Shown here piece by piece: positions 18,882-27,660 of a stretch of 64,000 bases of DNA; within the stretch, counting starts at the first letter, position 1; each line of letters starts with the position of its first letter. Location of the stretch: assembly GCF_009728735.1 (NCBI RefSeq), contig NZ_CP024636.1:1222805-1286804 (forward strand), read 5' to 3'. The DNA is from Pantoea phytobeneficialis. Lineage in GTDB: Bacteria > Pseudomonadota > Gammaproteobacteria > Enterobacterales > Enterobacteriaceae. Made by a program: the position numbers and the translations under genes. The notes beneath the pieces were generated by a model. The model saw nothing but the letters and a program-made list of their open reading frames with translations. It did not search any database and had not been told where the DNA came from.

Positions 18882-19554
18882 ATGGCATAAACCGATAACC
18901 AATGCCGGTTTCTGTCAGCAGATGGTTGGGTTGGGTGGGGTTGGTTTCGAGCTTCTGACGCAGATGCCCCATATAAATGCGCAGATAATGGCTATGCTCC
19001 ACCGCATTTGGCCCCCAGACCTGGTTCAGCAACTGACGTTGTGTCAGCACTTTTCCGGCATTATTCAGCAGCAAACTGAGCAGACGAAATTCGGTCGGCG
19101 TCAGATGCACCTCTTCGCCAGCGCGCAGCACACGACGCGCCGCCAGATCGACCGTCACGTCACCAAAACGCAATACCGGTTCGAACTGGCTGCCCTGATG
19201 ACGTCGCAACGCCACACGCACCCGTGCCAGCAGTTCACCAATGCCAAAAGGCTTGGTGAGATAGTCATCGGCACCGGCATCCAGCGCATCGATTTTATCC
19301 TGTTCGTCCGTGCGGGCGGATAACACAATCACCGGCATGCTGCTCCACTGGCGCACTTCACGGATAAAGTCATTGCCATCGCCGTCGGGCAAACCGAGGT
19401 CAAGGATCACCAAATCGGGTTTGCGCGTGGCGGCTTCAATCAGGCCGCGCTGCAACTGCTCGGCTTCCACAATCTTTAGCCCTTCGCCTTCAAGCGCCAG
19501 GCGCACGAAACGGCGGATCTCCTTTTCATCTTCAACGATCAAGATGGTGGTCAC
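18880..19554 (-). CDS. kdpE: KdpE, response regulator, without its kinase
   Basis: OmpR/PhoB-type regulator. In E. coli it activates kdpFABC, the high-affinity K+ ATPase, when phosphorylated by KdpD. 224 aa. Receiver domain with Glu8/Asp9, phospho-Asp52 in ILDLGLPDGDG and Lys101; winged helix with VWGPNAVEHSHYLRIYMG. The protein looks intact. GTG start with CAGGAG upstream. In E. coli kdpD overlaps the 5' side of kdpE; here the next gene upstream is ybfA and no kdpD, kdpC, kdpB, kdpA or kdpF is present. It must take phosphate from another donor, have relatives elsewhere in the genome, or be a remnant. Confidence 0.93.
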   Translation of the reverse strand: MTTILIVEDEKEIRRFVRLALEGEGLKIVEAEQLQRGLIEAATRKPDLVILDLGLPDGDGNDFIREVRQWSSMPVIVLSARTDEQDKIDALDAGADDYLTKPFGIGELLARVRVALRRHQGSQFEPVLRFGDVTVDLAARRVLRAGEEVHLTPTEFRLLSLLLNNAGKVLTQRQLLNQVWGPNAVEHSHYLRIYMGHLRQKLETNPTQPNHLLTETGIGYRFMP

Positions 19555-19593
19555 GCGAACTCCTGCGGCTGAAATGGATAACGGTTCACTGTA

Positions 19594-19613
19594 GCAATAA
19601 ATCGCGACGCCGT
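19594..19613. repeat. Degenerate single unit of the palindromic repeat upstream of kdpE
   Basis: GCAATAAATCGCGACGCCGT resembles one arm of the dispersed repeat (GCGCGATAAATCGCGCCGCT) with several mismatches. It sits where kdpD would end in E. coli. Chance similarity cannot be excluded. Confidence 0.35.
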
Positions 19614-19644
19614 CCGTGTTGAAGTTTGTTACCCATTGGGAACC

Positions 19645-19664
19645 TTACATTTACATTCATGTAA
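19645..19664. promoter_or_regulatory. TTACAT-N8-ATGTAA inverted repeat between kdpE and ybfA
   Basis: Perfect 6-base arms in the 240-base divergent gap, with an extra TTACAT directly inside. It may be an operator for ybfA or kdpE; the factor is unknown. Confidence 0.35.
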
Positions 19665-19794
19665 CTTAATTTCAGTGCGGCGATGAAATGGACAAAAAAA
19701 GATCAAAAAAGTGGTCGGATGAGTAGTAAAATTACACAACGAGGCGTAATATTTGTGTCAGATCACATTTTCTCAGACTCACCAGGAGGCAACC

Positions 19795-19995
19795 ATGTAT
19801 CAGGCATATCCGTTCTACAAAGTTGTGCTGCGCCGCGCGCTGGTGGTGTTGCTGGGGGTGCTGGCGCTCCCTGTAATGCTGTTCCGTGCCGATCGCGCAC
19901 GCTTTTACAGCTATCTGCACCGTATGTGGTGCAAAACCAGCGCGAAGCCAGTTTGGCTGGCGCAATCTGAAGCGGCTGGCGGCATTTTCTGGTAA
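19795..19995 (+). CDS. ybfA: YbfA, small DUF2517 membrane-associated protein
   Basis: 66 aa. One hydrophobic helix ([16 protein letters not shown], about residues 14-29) is followed by the conserved [12 protein letters not shown] and KPVWLAQSE segments, which align by eye with E. coli YbfA. The start is fixed by AGGAGG seven bases before the ATG; an upstream in-frame ATG would add 14 unrelated residues. Function unknown. In E. coli ybfA lies next to kdpF, so this gene marks the far edge of the missing kdp block. Confidence 0.88.
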   Translation: MYQAYPFYKVVLRRALVVLLGVLALPVMLFRADRARFYSYLHRMWCKTSAKPVWLAQSEAAGGIFW

Positions 19996-20088
19996 CGCTG
20001 TTCCGCTGTCGTTCCGCCCGGTGTCTTCCCTGAAGCACCGGGTTTTTTTATGCCAATTTTTCACTGCGCATCCCCGCTGACGCTGTGT

Positions 20089-20117
20089 TTGGCATACATT
20101 TCAGCTACACTTAAAAC
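20089..20117 (+). promoter_or_regulatory. Candidate promoter of ybgA-phrB
   Basis: TTGGCA (20089-20094) and TAAAAC (20112-20117), 17 bases apart. Just downstream the short leader holds AACCTC-N11-GAGGTT (20116-20138), whose right arm overlaps the GGAGG ribosome-binding site. It could be an operator or a leader hairpin. Confidence 0.45.
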
Positions 20118-20146
20118 CTCTACAAGATTTTGGAGGTTGTACAAGT

Positions 20147-21103
20147 ATGCGCGAAAAAATTCCTGTCGGTATCAGTGCCTGCCTGCTCGGGGATAGCGTT
20201 CGCTTTGATGGCGGCCATAAGCGTTTTGCCTTTGCGACAGACGAACTCAGCCCCTTTGTCCATTTCGAGCCGGTATGCCCGGAAATGGCGATTGGTTTGC
20301 CGACGCCGCGTCCGGCGCTGCGTCTGGTAAAAGAGGACGATGCGCGCGTACATCTGTGCTTCAGTAAGGCGGGCGGCGATGAGGTCACGGATCTGATGGC
20401 GCAGTGGTCTGCACAACGGGTGAAAGGGTTGCATCATCTGTGTGGCTACATCCTGTGCGCCAAATCACCCAGTTGTGGTCTGGAGCGGGTGCGGGTGTAT
20501 GAACCGCAAACCAACAACAATCGTAAAGCGGGGACCGGCATTTTCACCGAATTCCTCCAGCGTGAACTGCCGTGGTTGCCACTGGAAGAGGATGGTCGTC
20601 TCAACGATGCGGATATCCGGGAAAATTTCATTGGCCGTGTTTACGCCCTGCATGAGTTCAATCAGATGTGGCGCAATGGCCTGACGCGTCATCAACTGGT
20701 GGCGTTCCATAGTCGCTACAAACTGCTGCTGCTGTCTCACTCTCAGGATGAATACCGTGAGTTGGGACGTTTTGTGGCGAAGATGGAGTCGTGGGATTCG
20801 CTGGATGATTATGCTTTTGAATATCGCAACCGGTTGATGCGTTTGCTGGCGCACAAATCGACCCGACGCAACCACACCAATGTGTTGATGCATGTGCAGG
20901 GTTATTTCCGCCGTCAGCTGACCTCGCCGCAACGCCAGGAGCTGGCCCTGCTGATTGACCGTTATCGCTGTGGGCTACAGCCGTTACTGGCCCCGATCAC
21001 CATGCTGAAACACTACATGGCGGAGTTCCCGCATCCGTGGCTAACCCAGCAGCGTTATTTCGACCCTTATCCGGAAGCGCTGCGTCTGCGCTATGGCCAA
21101 TAA
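20147..21103 (+). CDS. ybgA: YbgA, DUF523-DUF1722 protein
   Basis: 318 aa. Residues about 1-150 form a DUF523 domain (GISACLLGDSVRFDGGHK, CPEMAIGLPTPRP, ILCAKSPSCGLERVRVY) with several conserved cysteines. Residues about 180-310 form DUF1722 (QLVAFHSRYKLLLLSHS, HVQGYFRRQLTS). E. coli YbgA has only the second domain (169 aa), so this is the longer, two-domain form seen in other bacteria. Function is not settled; the standing pairing with photolyase genes suggests a role linked to light or DNA damage. The phrB start is 13 bases after its stop. Confidence 0.88.
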   Translation: MREKIPVGISACLLGDSVRFDGGHKRFAFATDELSPFVHFEPVCPEMAIGLPTPRPALRLVKEDDARVHLCFSKAGGDEVTDLMAQWSAQRVKGLHHLCGYILCAKSPSCGLERVRVYEPQTNNNRKAGTGIFTEFLQRELPWLPLEEDGRLNDADIRENFIGRVYALHEFNQMWRNGLTRHQLVAFHSRYKLLLLSHSQDEYRELGRFVAKMESWDSLDDYAFEYRNRLMRLLAHKSTRRNHTNVLMHVQGYFRRQLTSPQRQELALLIDRYRCGLQPLLAPITMLKHYMAEFPHPWLTQQRYFDPYPEALRLRYGQ

Positions 21104-21116
21104 TCTCAGGAGCTTT

Positions 21117-22544
21117 ATGACCACTCATCTTGTCTGGCTGCGCAATGATTTACGCATCAACGACAACAGCGCGCTGTATGCTGCCTGTCGCGATCCGGGT
21201 GCGCGCGTGCTGGCGCTGTTTACCGCCACGCCCGGCCAGTGGCAGCAACATCATATGGCACCGAAACAGGCGGCGTTTATTTATCAAAGCCTGTGTTTGT
21301 TGCAGGGGGCGCTGGCGGAACGGGGCATCCCATTGCATTACCAACAATGCGACGATTTTGCTGCCTCGCTGGAGTATCTGGCAGACTTTTGCCAGCAGCA
21401 GCAGGTCGATCAGCTATTTTACAACTATCAATACGAAATCAATGAACGTCAGCGCGATGCCGCTGCGGAAAAACGTCTCGATGATCAGGGCGTGATTTGC
21501 CAGGGCTTTGATGACAGCCTGTTGTTGCCACCGGGGAGCGTGCAGACCGGCAATCACACTATGTTTAAGGTGTTTACCCCGTTCAGCAAAGCCTTTGTCC
21601 GTCGTTTGCATCAGGGGCTGCCCGAATGTCATATGGCCCCTCGCGCCCGTGCCGGTGGCCCCATCGCGGTCGAACACGAAATTCCGCCGTTTGACTATCC
21701 GCTGGAAGATTTCGACGCCACGCTGTTTCCCGCCGGCGAAGAGGCGGCGCTGCAACAGTTGCGCCATTTCGCGCAGCAACCGGTGGTGGCGTATGCCGCT
21801 GAACGCGACAAACCCGCAGTGGATGGCACCAGCAGACTATCGGTGTATCTGGCGACGGGCGTGTTGTCGCCACGCCAGTGCCTGCATCGTATCCTCAAAC
21901 ACCACCCGGACGCGCTGGATGGCGGTCACGCATTTGTCTGGCTTAACGAGTTGATCTGGCGTGAGTTTTATCGCCATTTGATGGTGGCATTTCCCGCACT
22001 ATGCAAACATCAGCCGTTTGTCGCCTGGACGCGTAACGTGCGCTGGCAGAAAAATCAAAACCATCTGGTGGCCTGGCAGCAGGGGAAAACCGGTTATCCG
22101 ATTGTGGATGCGGCGATGCGCCAGCTAAATACCCTGGGTTGGATGCATAACCGGCTACGGATGATTGTCGCCAGTTTTCTGGTGAAGGATTTGCTGATCG
22201 ACTGGCATGACGGGGAACGCTACTTTATGCAGCAGCTGATCGACGGTGATCTGGCGGCCAATAACGGAGGCTGGCAGTGGGCGGCTTCTACCGGCACTGA
22301 TGCGGCTCCCTATTTTCGCATTTTTAATCCGACGACTCAGGGCGAGCGTTTCGATCCACAGGGTGAGTTTATCCGCCAGTGGTTACCGGAACTGGCGGCA
22401 GTACCGGACGCGCATATCCATCAGCCGCACGCCTGGGCGCAGAAAAATAACAAGACACTCGATTATCCTGAGCCAATCGTGGAACATAAGGACGCACGTA
22501 AAAAGACACTGGACGCCTTCGAGCGCGCGCGCAGCGCGGCCTGA
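21117..22544 (+). CDS. phrB: PhrB, deoxyribodipyrimidine photolyase
   Basis: Light-driven repair of cyclobutane pyrimidine dimers using reduced FAD and a methenyltetrahydrofolate antenna. 475 aa. Start MTTHLVWLRNDLRIND chosen because CAGGAG lies five bases upstream; a start at 21093 would overlap ybgA. Antenna domain about 1-130. In the FAD domain LNELIWREFYRHL, GYPIVDAAMRQLNTLGWMHN and NGGWQWAASTGTDAAPYFRI carry the cofactor and tryptophan electron-path residues. In operon with ybgA. The peptide transporter gene dtpD that follows phr in E. coli is absent. Confidence 0.96.
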   Translation: MTTHLVWLRNDLRINDNSALYAACRDPGARVLALFTATPGQWQQHHMAPKQAAFIYQSLCLLQGALAERGIPLHYQQCDDFAASLEYLADFCQQQQVDQLFYNYQYEINERQRDAAAEKRLDDQGVICQGFDDSLLLPPGSVQTGNHTMFKVFTPFSKAFVRRLHQGLPECHMAPRARAGGPIAVEHEIPPFDYPLEDFDATLFPAGEEAALQQLRHFAQQPVVAYAAERDKPAVDGTSRLSVYLATGVLSPRQCLHRILKHHPDALDGGHAFVWLNELIWREFYRHLMVAFPALCKHQPFVAWTRNVRWQKNQNHLVAWQQGKTGYPIVDAAMRQLNTLGWMHNRLRMIVASFLVKDLLIDWHDGERYFMQQLIDGDLAANNGGWQWAASTGTDAAPYFRIFNPTTQGERFDPQGEFIRQWLPELAAVPDAHIHQPHAWAQKNNKTLDYPEPIVEHKDARKKTLDAFERARSAA

Positions 22545-22561
22545 GAGGTCAGGGAGCCATT

Positions 22562-23305
22562 ATGAATCACGTTGAATTAGAACACATTGTTAACCAGCAG
22601 CTGAACAGCAGCACCTTTAGCGACTATGCCCCCAATGGATTGCAGGTCGAAGGTCGTCCGGAGGTGAAAACCATTATTACCGGTGTCACCGCCTGTCAGG
22701 CATTGCTCGACGAAGCGGTAAAACGCAATGCCGATGCGGTGATGGTGCATCACGGTTATTTCTGGAAAAGCGAAGCGCCGGTGATTAAAGGGATGAAACG
22801 CCAGCGCCTGCGCACGCTACTGGCCAATGATATCAACCTGTATGGCTGGCATCTGCCACTTGACGCCCATCCTCATCTCGGCAACAACGCGCAGTTGGCG
22901 CGGTTGTTCAATATTGAGGTGAAGGGCGAGGTGATGCCGCTGGTACCGTGGGGCGAGCTGGCGGAGCCGCTAAGCGGTGAGGCGCTGGCGCAACGCATCG
23001 CCCAGGCGCTGGGGCGCACACCGCTGCATTGCGGTGATAACGCGCCGGAAAAAATCAAACGTATCGCCTGGTGTAGCGGCGGCGGTCAGGGCTTTATTGA
23101 CAGCGCGGCGGCATTCGGTGTCGATGCGTTTATCACTGGCGAAGTGTCGGAACAAACCATTCACAGCGCTCGCGAGCAGGGACTGCACTTCTTTGCCGCC
23201 GGACACCATGCTACCGAACGTGGCGGCATCAAGGCACTGGGGGAATGGCTGGCACAAAGCTATGGCCTCGACGTGACCTTTATCGATATCGACAATCCTG
23301 CCTGA
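22562..23305 (+). CDS. ybgI: YbgI, Nif3/DUF34 metal-binding protein
   Basis: 247 aa, the E. coli length. A toroidal-hexamer family protein with a dinuclear metal site; members are often named GTP cyclohydrolase 1 type 2, though the E. coli role is not settled. Metal ligands can be recognised in VMVHHGYFW (about 61-69), WHLPLDAHPHLGNN, and FAAGHHATERGG near the C-terminus. Starts 17 bases after phrB and precedes pxpB by 163 bases. Confidence 0.92.
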   Translation: MNHVELEHIVNQQLNSSTFSDYAPNGLQVEGRPEVKTIITGVTACQALLDEAVKRNADAVMVHHGYFWKSEAPVIKGMKRQRLRTLLANDINLYGWHLPLDAHPHLGNNAQLARLFNIEVKGEVMPLVPWGELAEPLSGEALAQRIAQALGRTPLHCGDNAPEKIKRIAWCSGGGQGFIDSAAAFGVDAFITGEVSEQTIHSAREQGLHFFAAGHHATERGGIKALGEWLAQSYGLDVTFIDIDNPA

Positions 23306-23468
23306 TTTTTCAGCTATTGCGCCCTAAGCTACGGCTGGGGGCGCAAATCGGTTGACACACCTCTGACACTTTCGCATAACTGGTTGCCTTTAAAGCATAA
23401 GCGACACGCGTACAGCGGGGAGCAACATCAGTTGGCTGCCCGGAAGAAAGTGAATCAGGAGGTGGGTT

Positions 23469-24125
23469 TTGCAACGAGCACGTTGTTATCTGCTGGGGGA
23501 ACGCGCGGTAGTGCTGGAACTGGAACCACCGGTTTCCTTAGCCAGCCAGCAACGCATTTGGGGATTGTGCCAGCGGCTACAGGGTAATGAAAAGGTGTCG
23601 GAAGTGATTCCCGGCATGAACAATCTGACGCTGTTGCTGCGCGATCCACAGCGCAATGCATTGGATGCTATCGAGAATCTGCAACGCTGGTGGGAAGAGA
23701 GTGAAGCGCAGCGACCGGAATCGCGTCTGGTGGAGATCCCGGTGGTTTATGGCGGTGAGGCCGGGCCGGATTTATCGGTGGTCGCCGAGCATGCCGGTAT
23801 GACACCACGCCAGGTGGTGGAGCTACACAGCAGCACCGACTATGTGGTTTATTTTATTGGCTTTCAGCCTGGATTCCCCTATCTGGGCGGCCTCGATAGC
23901 CGCTTACATACGCCGCGTCGCGCCGAGCCACGCGTGATCGTCCCTGCCGGTTCAGTCGGCATCGGCGGCAGCCAAACCGGCGTTTACCCGCTGGCAACCC
24001 CAGGTGGCTGGCAATTGCTGGGACAAACCGCCATCAGCCTGTTTGATCCCCAACAGCAACCGCCAACGCTGTTGCGTCCCGGCGACAGCGTGCGCTTCGT
24101 GCCGCAAAAGGAGGGCGTATGCTAA
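23469..24125 (+). CDS. pxpB: PxpB, 5-oxoprolinase subunit B
   Basis: Part of the PxpABC complex that opens 5-oxoproline to glutamate with ATP. 218 aa, AHS1/KipI-like family. Motifs visible: [44 protein letters not shown] and [15 protein letters not shown]. The start is TTG, supported by CAGGAGGTGG a few bases upstream and by the conserved [11 protein letters not shown] beginning. Its stop overlaps the pxpC start by 7 bases. Confidence 0.95.
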   Translation: MQRARCYLLGERAVVLELEPPVSLASQQRIWGLCQRLQGNEKVSEVIPGMNNLTLLLRDPQRNALDAIENLQRWWEESEAQRPESRLVEIPVVYGGEAGPDLSVVAEHAGMTPRQVVELHSSTDYVVYFIGFQPGFPYLGGLDSRLHTPRRAEPRVIVPAGSVGIGGSQTGVYPLATPGGWQLLGQTAISLFDPQQQPPTLLRPGDSVRFVPQKEGVC

Positions 24126-25051
24126 AGATTCTTCGTGCCGGATTGATGACCTCATTGCAGGATCAGGGCCGTAACGGCTGGCGGCAGTTTGGCATCAGCG
24201 TCAGTGGCGCACTCGATCAACCGGCCATGCGCACCGCCAACATGTTGGTGGGTAACGATGAAGGCAGCGCGGTACTGGAGATTGTGCTGGGGCAGTTTAA
24301 AGCGCAGTTCCAGCGTGACGGTTGGTTCGCTCTGACGGGAGCAGGCTGCAATGCTAACCTGGACGGCAAAGCTGTCTGGACCGGCTGGCGTCTGCCGGTG
24401 AAGAAAGGGCAGGTCCTCAGTTTGTCGATGCCAGTGCACGGCATGCGCAGTTACCTGGCGATTAACGGCGGTTTTGCCGTGCCAGAGATGCTGGACTCCG
24501 CCAGTACCGATCTGAAAGCCGGATTTGGTGGTTTTGCCGGACGTAAGTTGCAGGATGGTGATCTGTTGCCGCTCGGCAAGGCGACTCGTGACTTCAGCAA
24601 GAAAGCCGGGGTGCGGCAGTTGCTGTGGGGCAATCGTATCCGTGCGCTGCCCGGTCCGGAATACAACGAATTCACCCGTGAAGCGCAGGAAGCGTTCTGG
24701 CGCAGCGCGTGGAAACTGAGTCCGCAAAGTAACCGCATGGGCTATCGCTTGCAGGGGCGCACGCTGCATCGCAAAGCCACGCGCGATTTGTTGTCACACG
24801 GTCTGGTACCGGGCGTGGTGCAGGTGCCGCCAAACGGACAGCCGATTGTGTTGATGGCCGATGCACAGACTACCGGGGGATATCCGCGAATTGCCTGCAT
24901 TATCGAAGCCGATCTCTATCATTTAGCCCAGATTCGCCTGGGGGAACCGATTCATTTCACCCATTGCACGCTGGAAGAAGCGATGCAGGCGAAGCAGCAG
25001 CAACAGCGTGTATTTGATCAGATGAACTGGGGGCTATCACATGAAAATTGA
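24119..25051 (+). CDS. pxpC: PxpC, 5-oxoprolinase subunit C
   Basis: 310 aa, AHS2/KipA-like family and partner of PxpB in the ATP-dependent cleavage of 5-oxoproline. Family landmarks: [21 protein letters not shown] at the start, the [19 protein letters not shown] segment in the middle, and [18 protein letters not shown] near the end. It overlaps pxpB at the 5' end and pxpA by 11 bases at the 3' end, so the three are very likely translationally coupled. Confidence 0.95.
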   Translation: MLKILRAGLMTSLQDQGRNGWRQFGISVSGALDQPAMRTANMLVGNDEGSAVLEIVLGQFKAQFQRDGWFALTGAGCNANLDGKAVWTGWRLPVKKGQVLSLSMPVHGMRSYLAINGGFAVPEMLDSASTDLKAGFGGFAGRKLQDGDLLPLGKATRDFSKKAGVRQLLWGNRIRALPGPEYNEFTREAQEAFWRSAWKLSPQSNRMGYRLQGRTLHRKATRDLLSHGLVPGVVQVPPNGQPIVLMADAQTTGGYPRIACIIEADLYHLAQIRLGEPIHFTHCTLEEAMQAKQQQQRVFDQMNWGLSHEN

Positions 25052-25778
25052 TCTCAACGCCGATCTTGGCGAAGGGAGCGGCAGCGATCAGGAATTGTTG
25101 CAACTGGTCAGCTCCGCCAACATTGCTTGCGGTTTCCATGCGGGGGATGCGGCAACCATGCTGCAATCGGTGCGCTGGGCGCAGGCGGCAGGGGTGGCGA
25201 TTGGTGCGCATCCCAGCTTTCCCGACCGGGAAAATTTTGGCCGCACCGCCATGCAGTTGCCGCCAGATATCGTCTATGCGCAGTTGATTTACCAGATTGG
25301 CGCACTGAAAAGTCTGGCGGAAAGCGAGGGCGCGCGACTGGTGCACGTCAAACCGCACGGCATGTTATACAACCAGGCGGCAGCCGATCCACAACTGGCG
25401 GATACCATTGCTCGTGCCGTCAAGGTGGTTGATGCCGGTTTAATCCTGGTGGGGCTGGCGGGCAGTGAGTCGATTCGGGCAGCGGCCCATCATGGGCTGA
25501 AAACGCGCGAAGAAGTGTTTGCCGATCGCGGCTATCTGTCCAGTGGCGCGCTGGTGCCACGCGGTCAGCCGGGTGCGTTGATTGAAGATACTGCGCAGTC
25601 AATTGCCCACACGCTGACGATGGTGCAACAGCGTAAAGTACAAAGCATCTCTGGCGACTGGGTGGCGGTGAATGCGCAAACCGTGTGTCTGCATGGCGAT
25701 GGGGCTCATGCGCTGCAATTTGCTCACGCGTTGCGCGCGGCGTTTGCGGCCCAGCACGTTACTGTGACCAGCGTATAA
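25041..25778 (+). CDS. pxpA: PxpA, 5-oxoprolinase subunit A
   Basis: 245 aa, LamB/YcsF family. Contains [12 protein letters not shown] at the N-terminus, [27 protein letters not shown] and [17 protein letters not shown], all family hallmarks around the active site. Last of pxpBCA; a palindromic repeat follows 29 bases after the stop and precedes the transporter genes. Confidence 0.95.
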   Translation: MKIDLNADLGEGSGSDQELLQLVSSANIACGFHAGDAATMLQSVRWAQAAGVAIGAHPSFPDRENFGRTAMQLPPDIVYAQLIYQIGALKSLAESEGARLVHVKPHGMLYNQAAADPQLADTIARAVKVVDAGLILVGLAGSESIRAAAHHGLKTREEVFADRGYLSSGALVPRGQPGALIEDTAQSIAHTLTMVQQRKVQSISGDWVAVNAQTVCLHGDGAHALQFAHALRAAFAAQHVTVTSV

Positions 25779-25807
25779 GTTTCGAACAATTACCCGGCTA
25801 CACATTC

Positions 25808-25886
25808 CGTCGCGGCGCGATTTATCGCGCTGTTTTCAGGCATTTCATGGCCTGCCAAAACCCGCACGATAAATCGTGCCGCGACG
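25808..25886. repeat. Palindromic repeat element, copy 2 (between pxpA and the DUF969 gene)
   Basis: Units GTCGCGGCGCGATTTATCGC and GCACGATAAATCGTGCCGCG face each other across about 33 bases. Against copy 1, TAG became TCG on one side and CTA became CGA on the other, so pairing is kept. It lies inside a probable operon, where it would form a hairpin in the mRNA. Confidence 0.85.
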
Positions 25887-25935
25887 ACCAGGCGCAAGCA
25901 AGCCGGGCTTTTTATTTCTGATAAGGGGAGAAAAC

Positions 25936-26664
25936 ATGGAAAGCGTGGTGAATCTCTGGCCGTTGCTGGGTATTGGTACTATCGTGCTCGGTTTTGTGCT
26001 GCGGTTTAATCCGGTGCTGGTGGTGATTGTGGCGGGTTTTGTTACCGGGTTATCGGCCCATATGTCGCTGGCCGATATTCTGGAAAAACTGGGCTCCGGG
26101 TTCCTGAACACCCGTAACCTGCCGTTGATTCTGCTGTTGCCGCTGGCGGTGATCGGTCTGCTGGAACGACATGGCCTGAAAGAAAGGGCGCAAACCTGGA
26201 TCGCGCAGATCAAAACCGCTACGGCGGGACGTCTGCTGATTGTCTATTTATTTGTGCGAGAAATTACCGCAGCGCTGGGGCTGACCAGCCTCGGCGGTCA
26301 TCCGCAAATGGTGCGCCCGCTGCTGGCGCCGATGGCGGAAGGGGCGACAGAAAACCGCTATGGTGAAGTGTCGCCGGAAGTACGTCACCGTCTGCGCGCC
26401 ATGTCGGCCGCCACGGATAACGTCGGACTGTTTTTTGGTGAGGATATTTTCGTTGCCTTCGGTGCCATCATCTTTATGCACAACTTTATGCAGGAGTCGG
26501 CTGGCATTCAGACCGAACCGCTGCATATCGCGGTATGGGGCATTCCCACCGCGATTTGCGCCTTCCTGATCCACTCCGCCCGTTTGATCCGTCTTGACCG
26601 CCAGTTGGCGCGTGAGCTGGGCGCACTGAATCAACAGGCGTTACAAGCCAAAGGAGCAGAATGA
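25936..26664 (+). CDS. DUF969 membrane protein, putative 5-oxoproline transporter subunit
   Basis: 242 aa and strongly hydrophobic, with about five membrane helices (LLGIGTIVLGFVLRF, VLVVIVAGFVTGLSA, LILLLPLAVIGLLERHGL and others). The conserved GLTSLGGHPQMVRPLLAPMA loop is typical of DUF969. The family pairs with DUF979 beside pcp and oxoprolinase genes and has been named a 5-oxoproline transporter on that ground. Start at AAACATGG after AAGGGGAG; a longer start (25876) would read through the repeat element. Confidence 0.85.
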   Translation: MESVVNLWPLLGIGTIVLGFVLRFNPVLVVIVAGFVTGLSAHMSLADILEKLGSGFLNTRNLPLILLLPLAVIGLLERHGLKERAQTWIAQIKTATAGRLLIVYLFVREITAALGLTSLGGHPQMVRPLLAPMAEGATENRYGEVSPEVRHRLRAMSAATDNVGLFFGEDIFVAFGAIIFMHNFMQESAGIQTEPLHIAVWGIPTAICAFLIHSARLIRLDRQLARELGALNQQALQAKGAE

Positions 26665-27653
26665 TGTTCCAGCAACAATATCTGATGTGGCTGGCAGGCA
26701 TCATTCTGCTGATTGTCGCCGTATTTTCCTGGCGGGATCGTGCCAATCCTCGGCGTCTGACTACCGGGTTGTTTTGGGCGCTATACGGGATGATCTTCCT
26801 GATTAGTGATGGGGTTTATCAATGGATGACGCCACGAACCCTGCATATCGCCGTAGGTGTTGCCGTGGTGGTGATGGCGTTGATTGCCGGTTTTGGCGGC
26901 GTGCGCCTGGGCCGGTATCACCAACGCAGCGATGAAGAGAAGCAGGCCAGCGCCAAACGTCTGGGTAACCAGCTGTTTATCCCGGCGCTGGCGATCCCGG
27001 TGGTGACGGTGGTTGGCGTGCTGGCGTTTAACAATCTGCCTGGTCTGCAACAGGCGGTGTTTGGCGCAGGGAACCATTCCACCCTGATTACGCTGTTCTC
27101 AATGATGATGGGTTGTCTGATTGGCTGGCTGGTGGCACTGAAAATGACCCGCGAAAAGCCGATGCAGTCGATGCAGGAAACGCGACGTTTGCTGGATGCC
27201 GTTGGCTGGGCGTTTATCCTGCCGCAAATCCTTGCCACGCTGGGCCTGCTGTTCACCAGCGCCGGGGTGGGTAACGCGATTTCACACCTGACCGAGCAGT
27301 ATCTGGCTGTCGATAACCGTTTTATCGCGGTAGCCGTGTATGCCATTGGTATGGCGCTGTTGACCATGGTGATGGGTAATGCCTTCGCTGCGTTCCCGAT
27401 TGTCACCGCCGGTATCGGTATCCCGATTCTGGTGCTGCAACACCACGGTAACCCGGCAGTGATGGCGGCGATTGGCATGTTCTCGGGCTATTGCGGCACC
27501 TTGATGACCCCGATGGCGGCGAACTTCAATATTGTCCCGGCTCGCCTGCTGGAGCTGCCTGATCGCAATGCGGTAATCAGAGCACAGGTCCCGACCGGTT
27601 TAATGCTGTTGGTGGTCAATATTTTCCTGCTGTGGTTCATGATGTTTTTGTGA
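26664..27653 (+). CDS. DUF979 membrane protein, putative 5-oxoproline transporter subunit
   Basis: 329 aa with about nine hydrophobic segments. Conserved stretches include LRNA-like termini absent, but [20 protein letters not shown] and [22 protein letters not shown] fit a permease re-entrant or substrate region. Two adjacent ATGs (26661 and 26664) are possible; the second is preferred because AAGGAG then lies seven bases away. It overlaps the DUF969 stop codon and is followed by pcp after 7 bases, so pcp shares its mRNA. Confidence 0.85.
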   Translation: MFQQQYLMWLAGIILLIVAVFSWRDRANPRRLTTGLFWALYGMIFLISDGVYQWMTPRTLHIAVGVAVVVMALIAGFGGVRLGRYHQRSDEEKQASAKRLGNQLFIPALAIPVVTVVGVLAFNNLPGLQQAVFGAGNHSTLITLFSMMMGCLIGWLVALKMTREKPMQSMQETRRLLDAVGWAFILPQILATLGLLFTSAGVGNAISHLTEQYLAVDNRFIAVAVYAIGMALLTMVMGNAFAAFPIVTAGIGIPILVLQHHGNPAVMAAIGMFSGYCGTLMTPMAANFNIVPARLLELPDRNAVIRAQVPTGLMLLVVNIFLLWFMMFL

Positions 27654-27660
27654 GGAAAGA

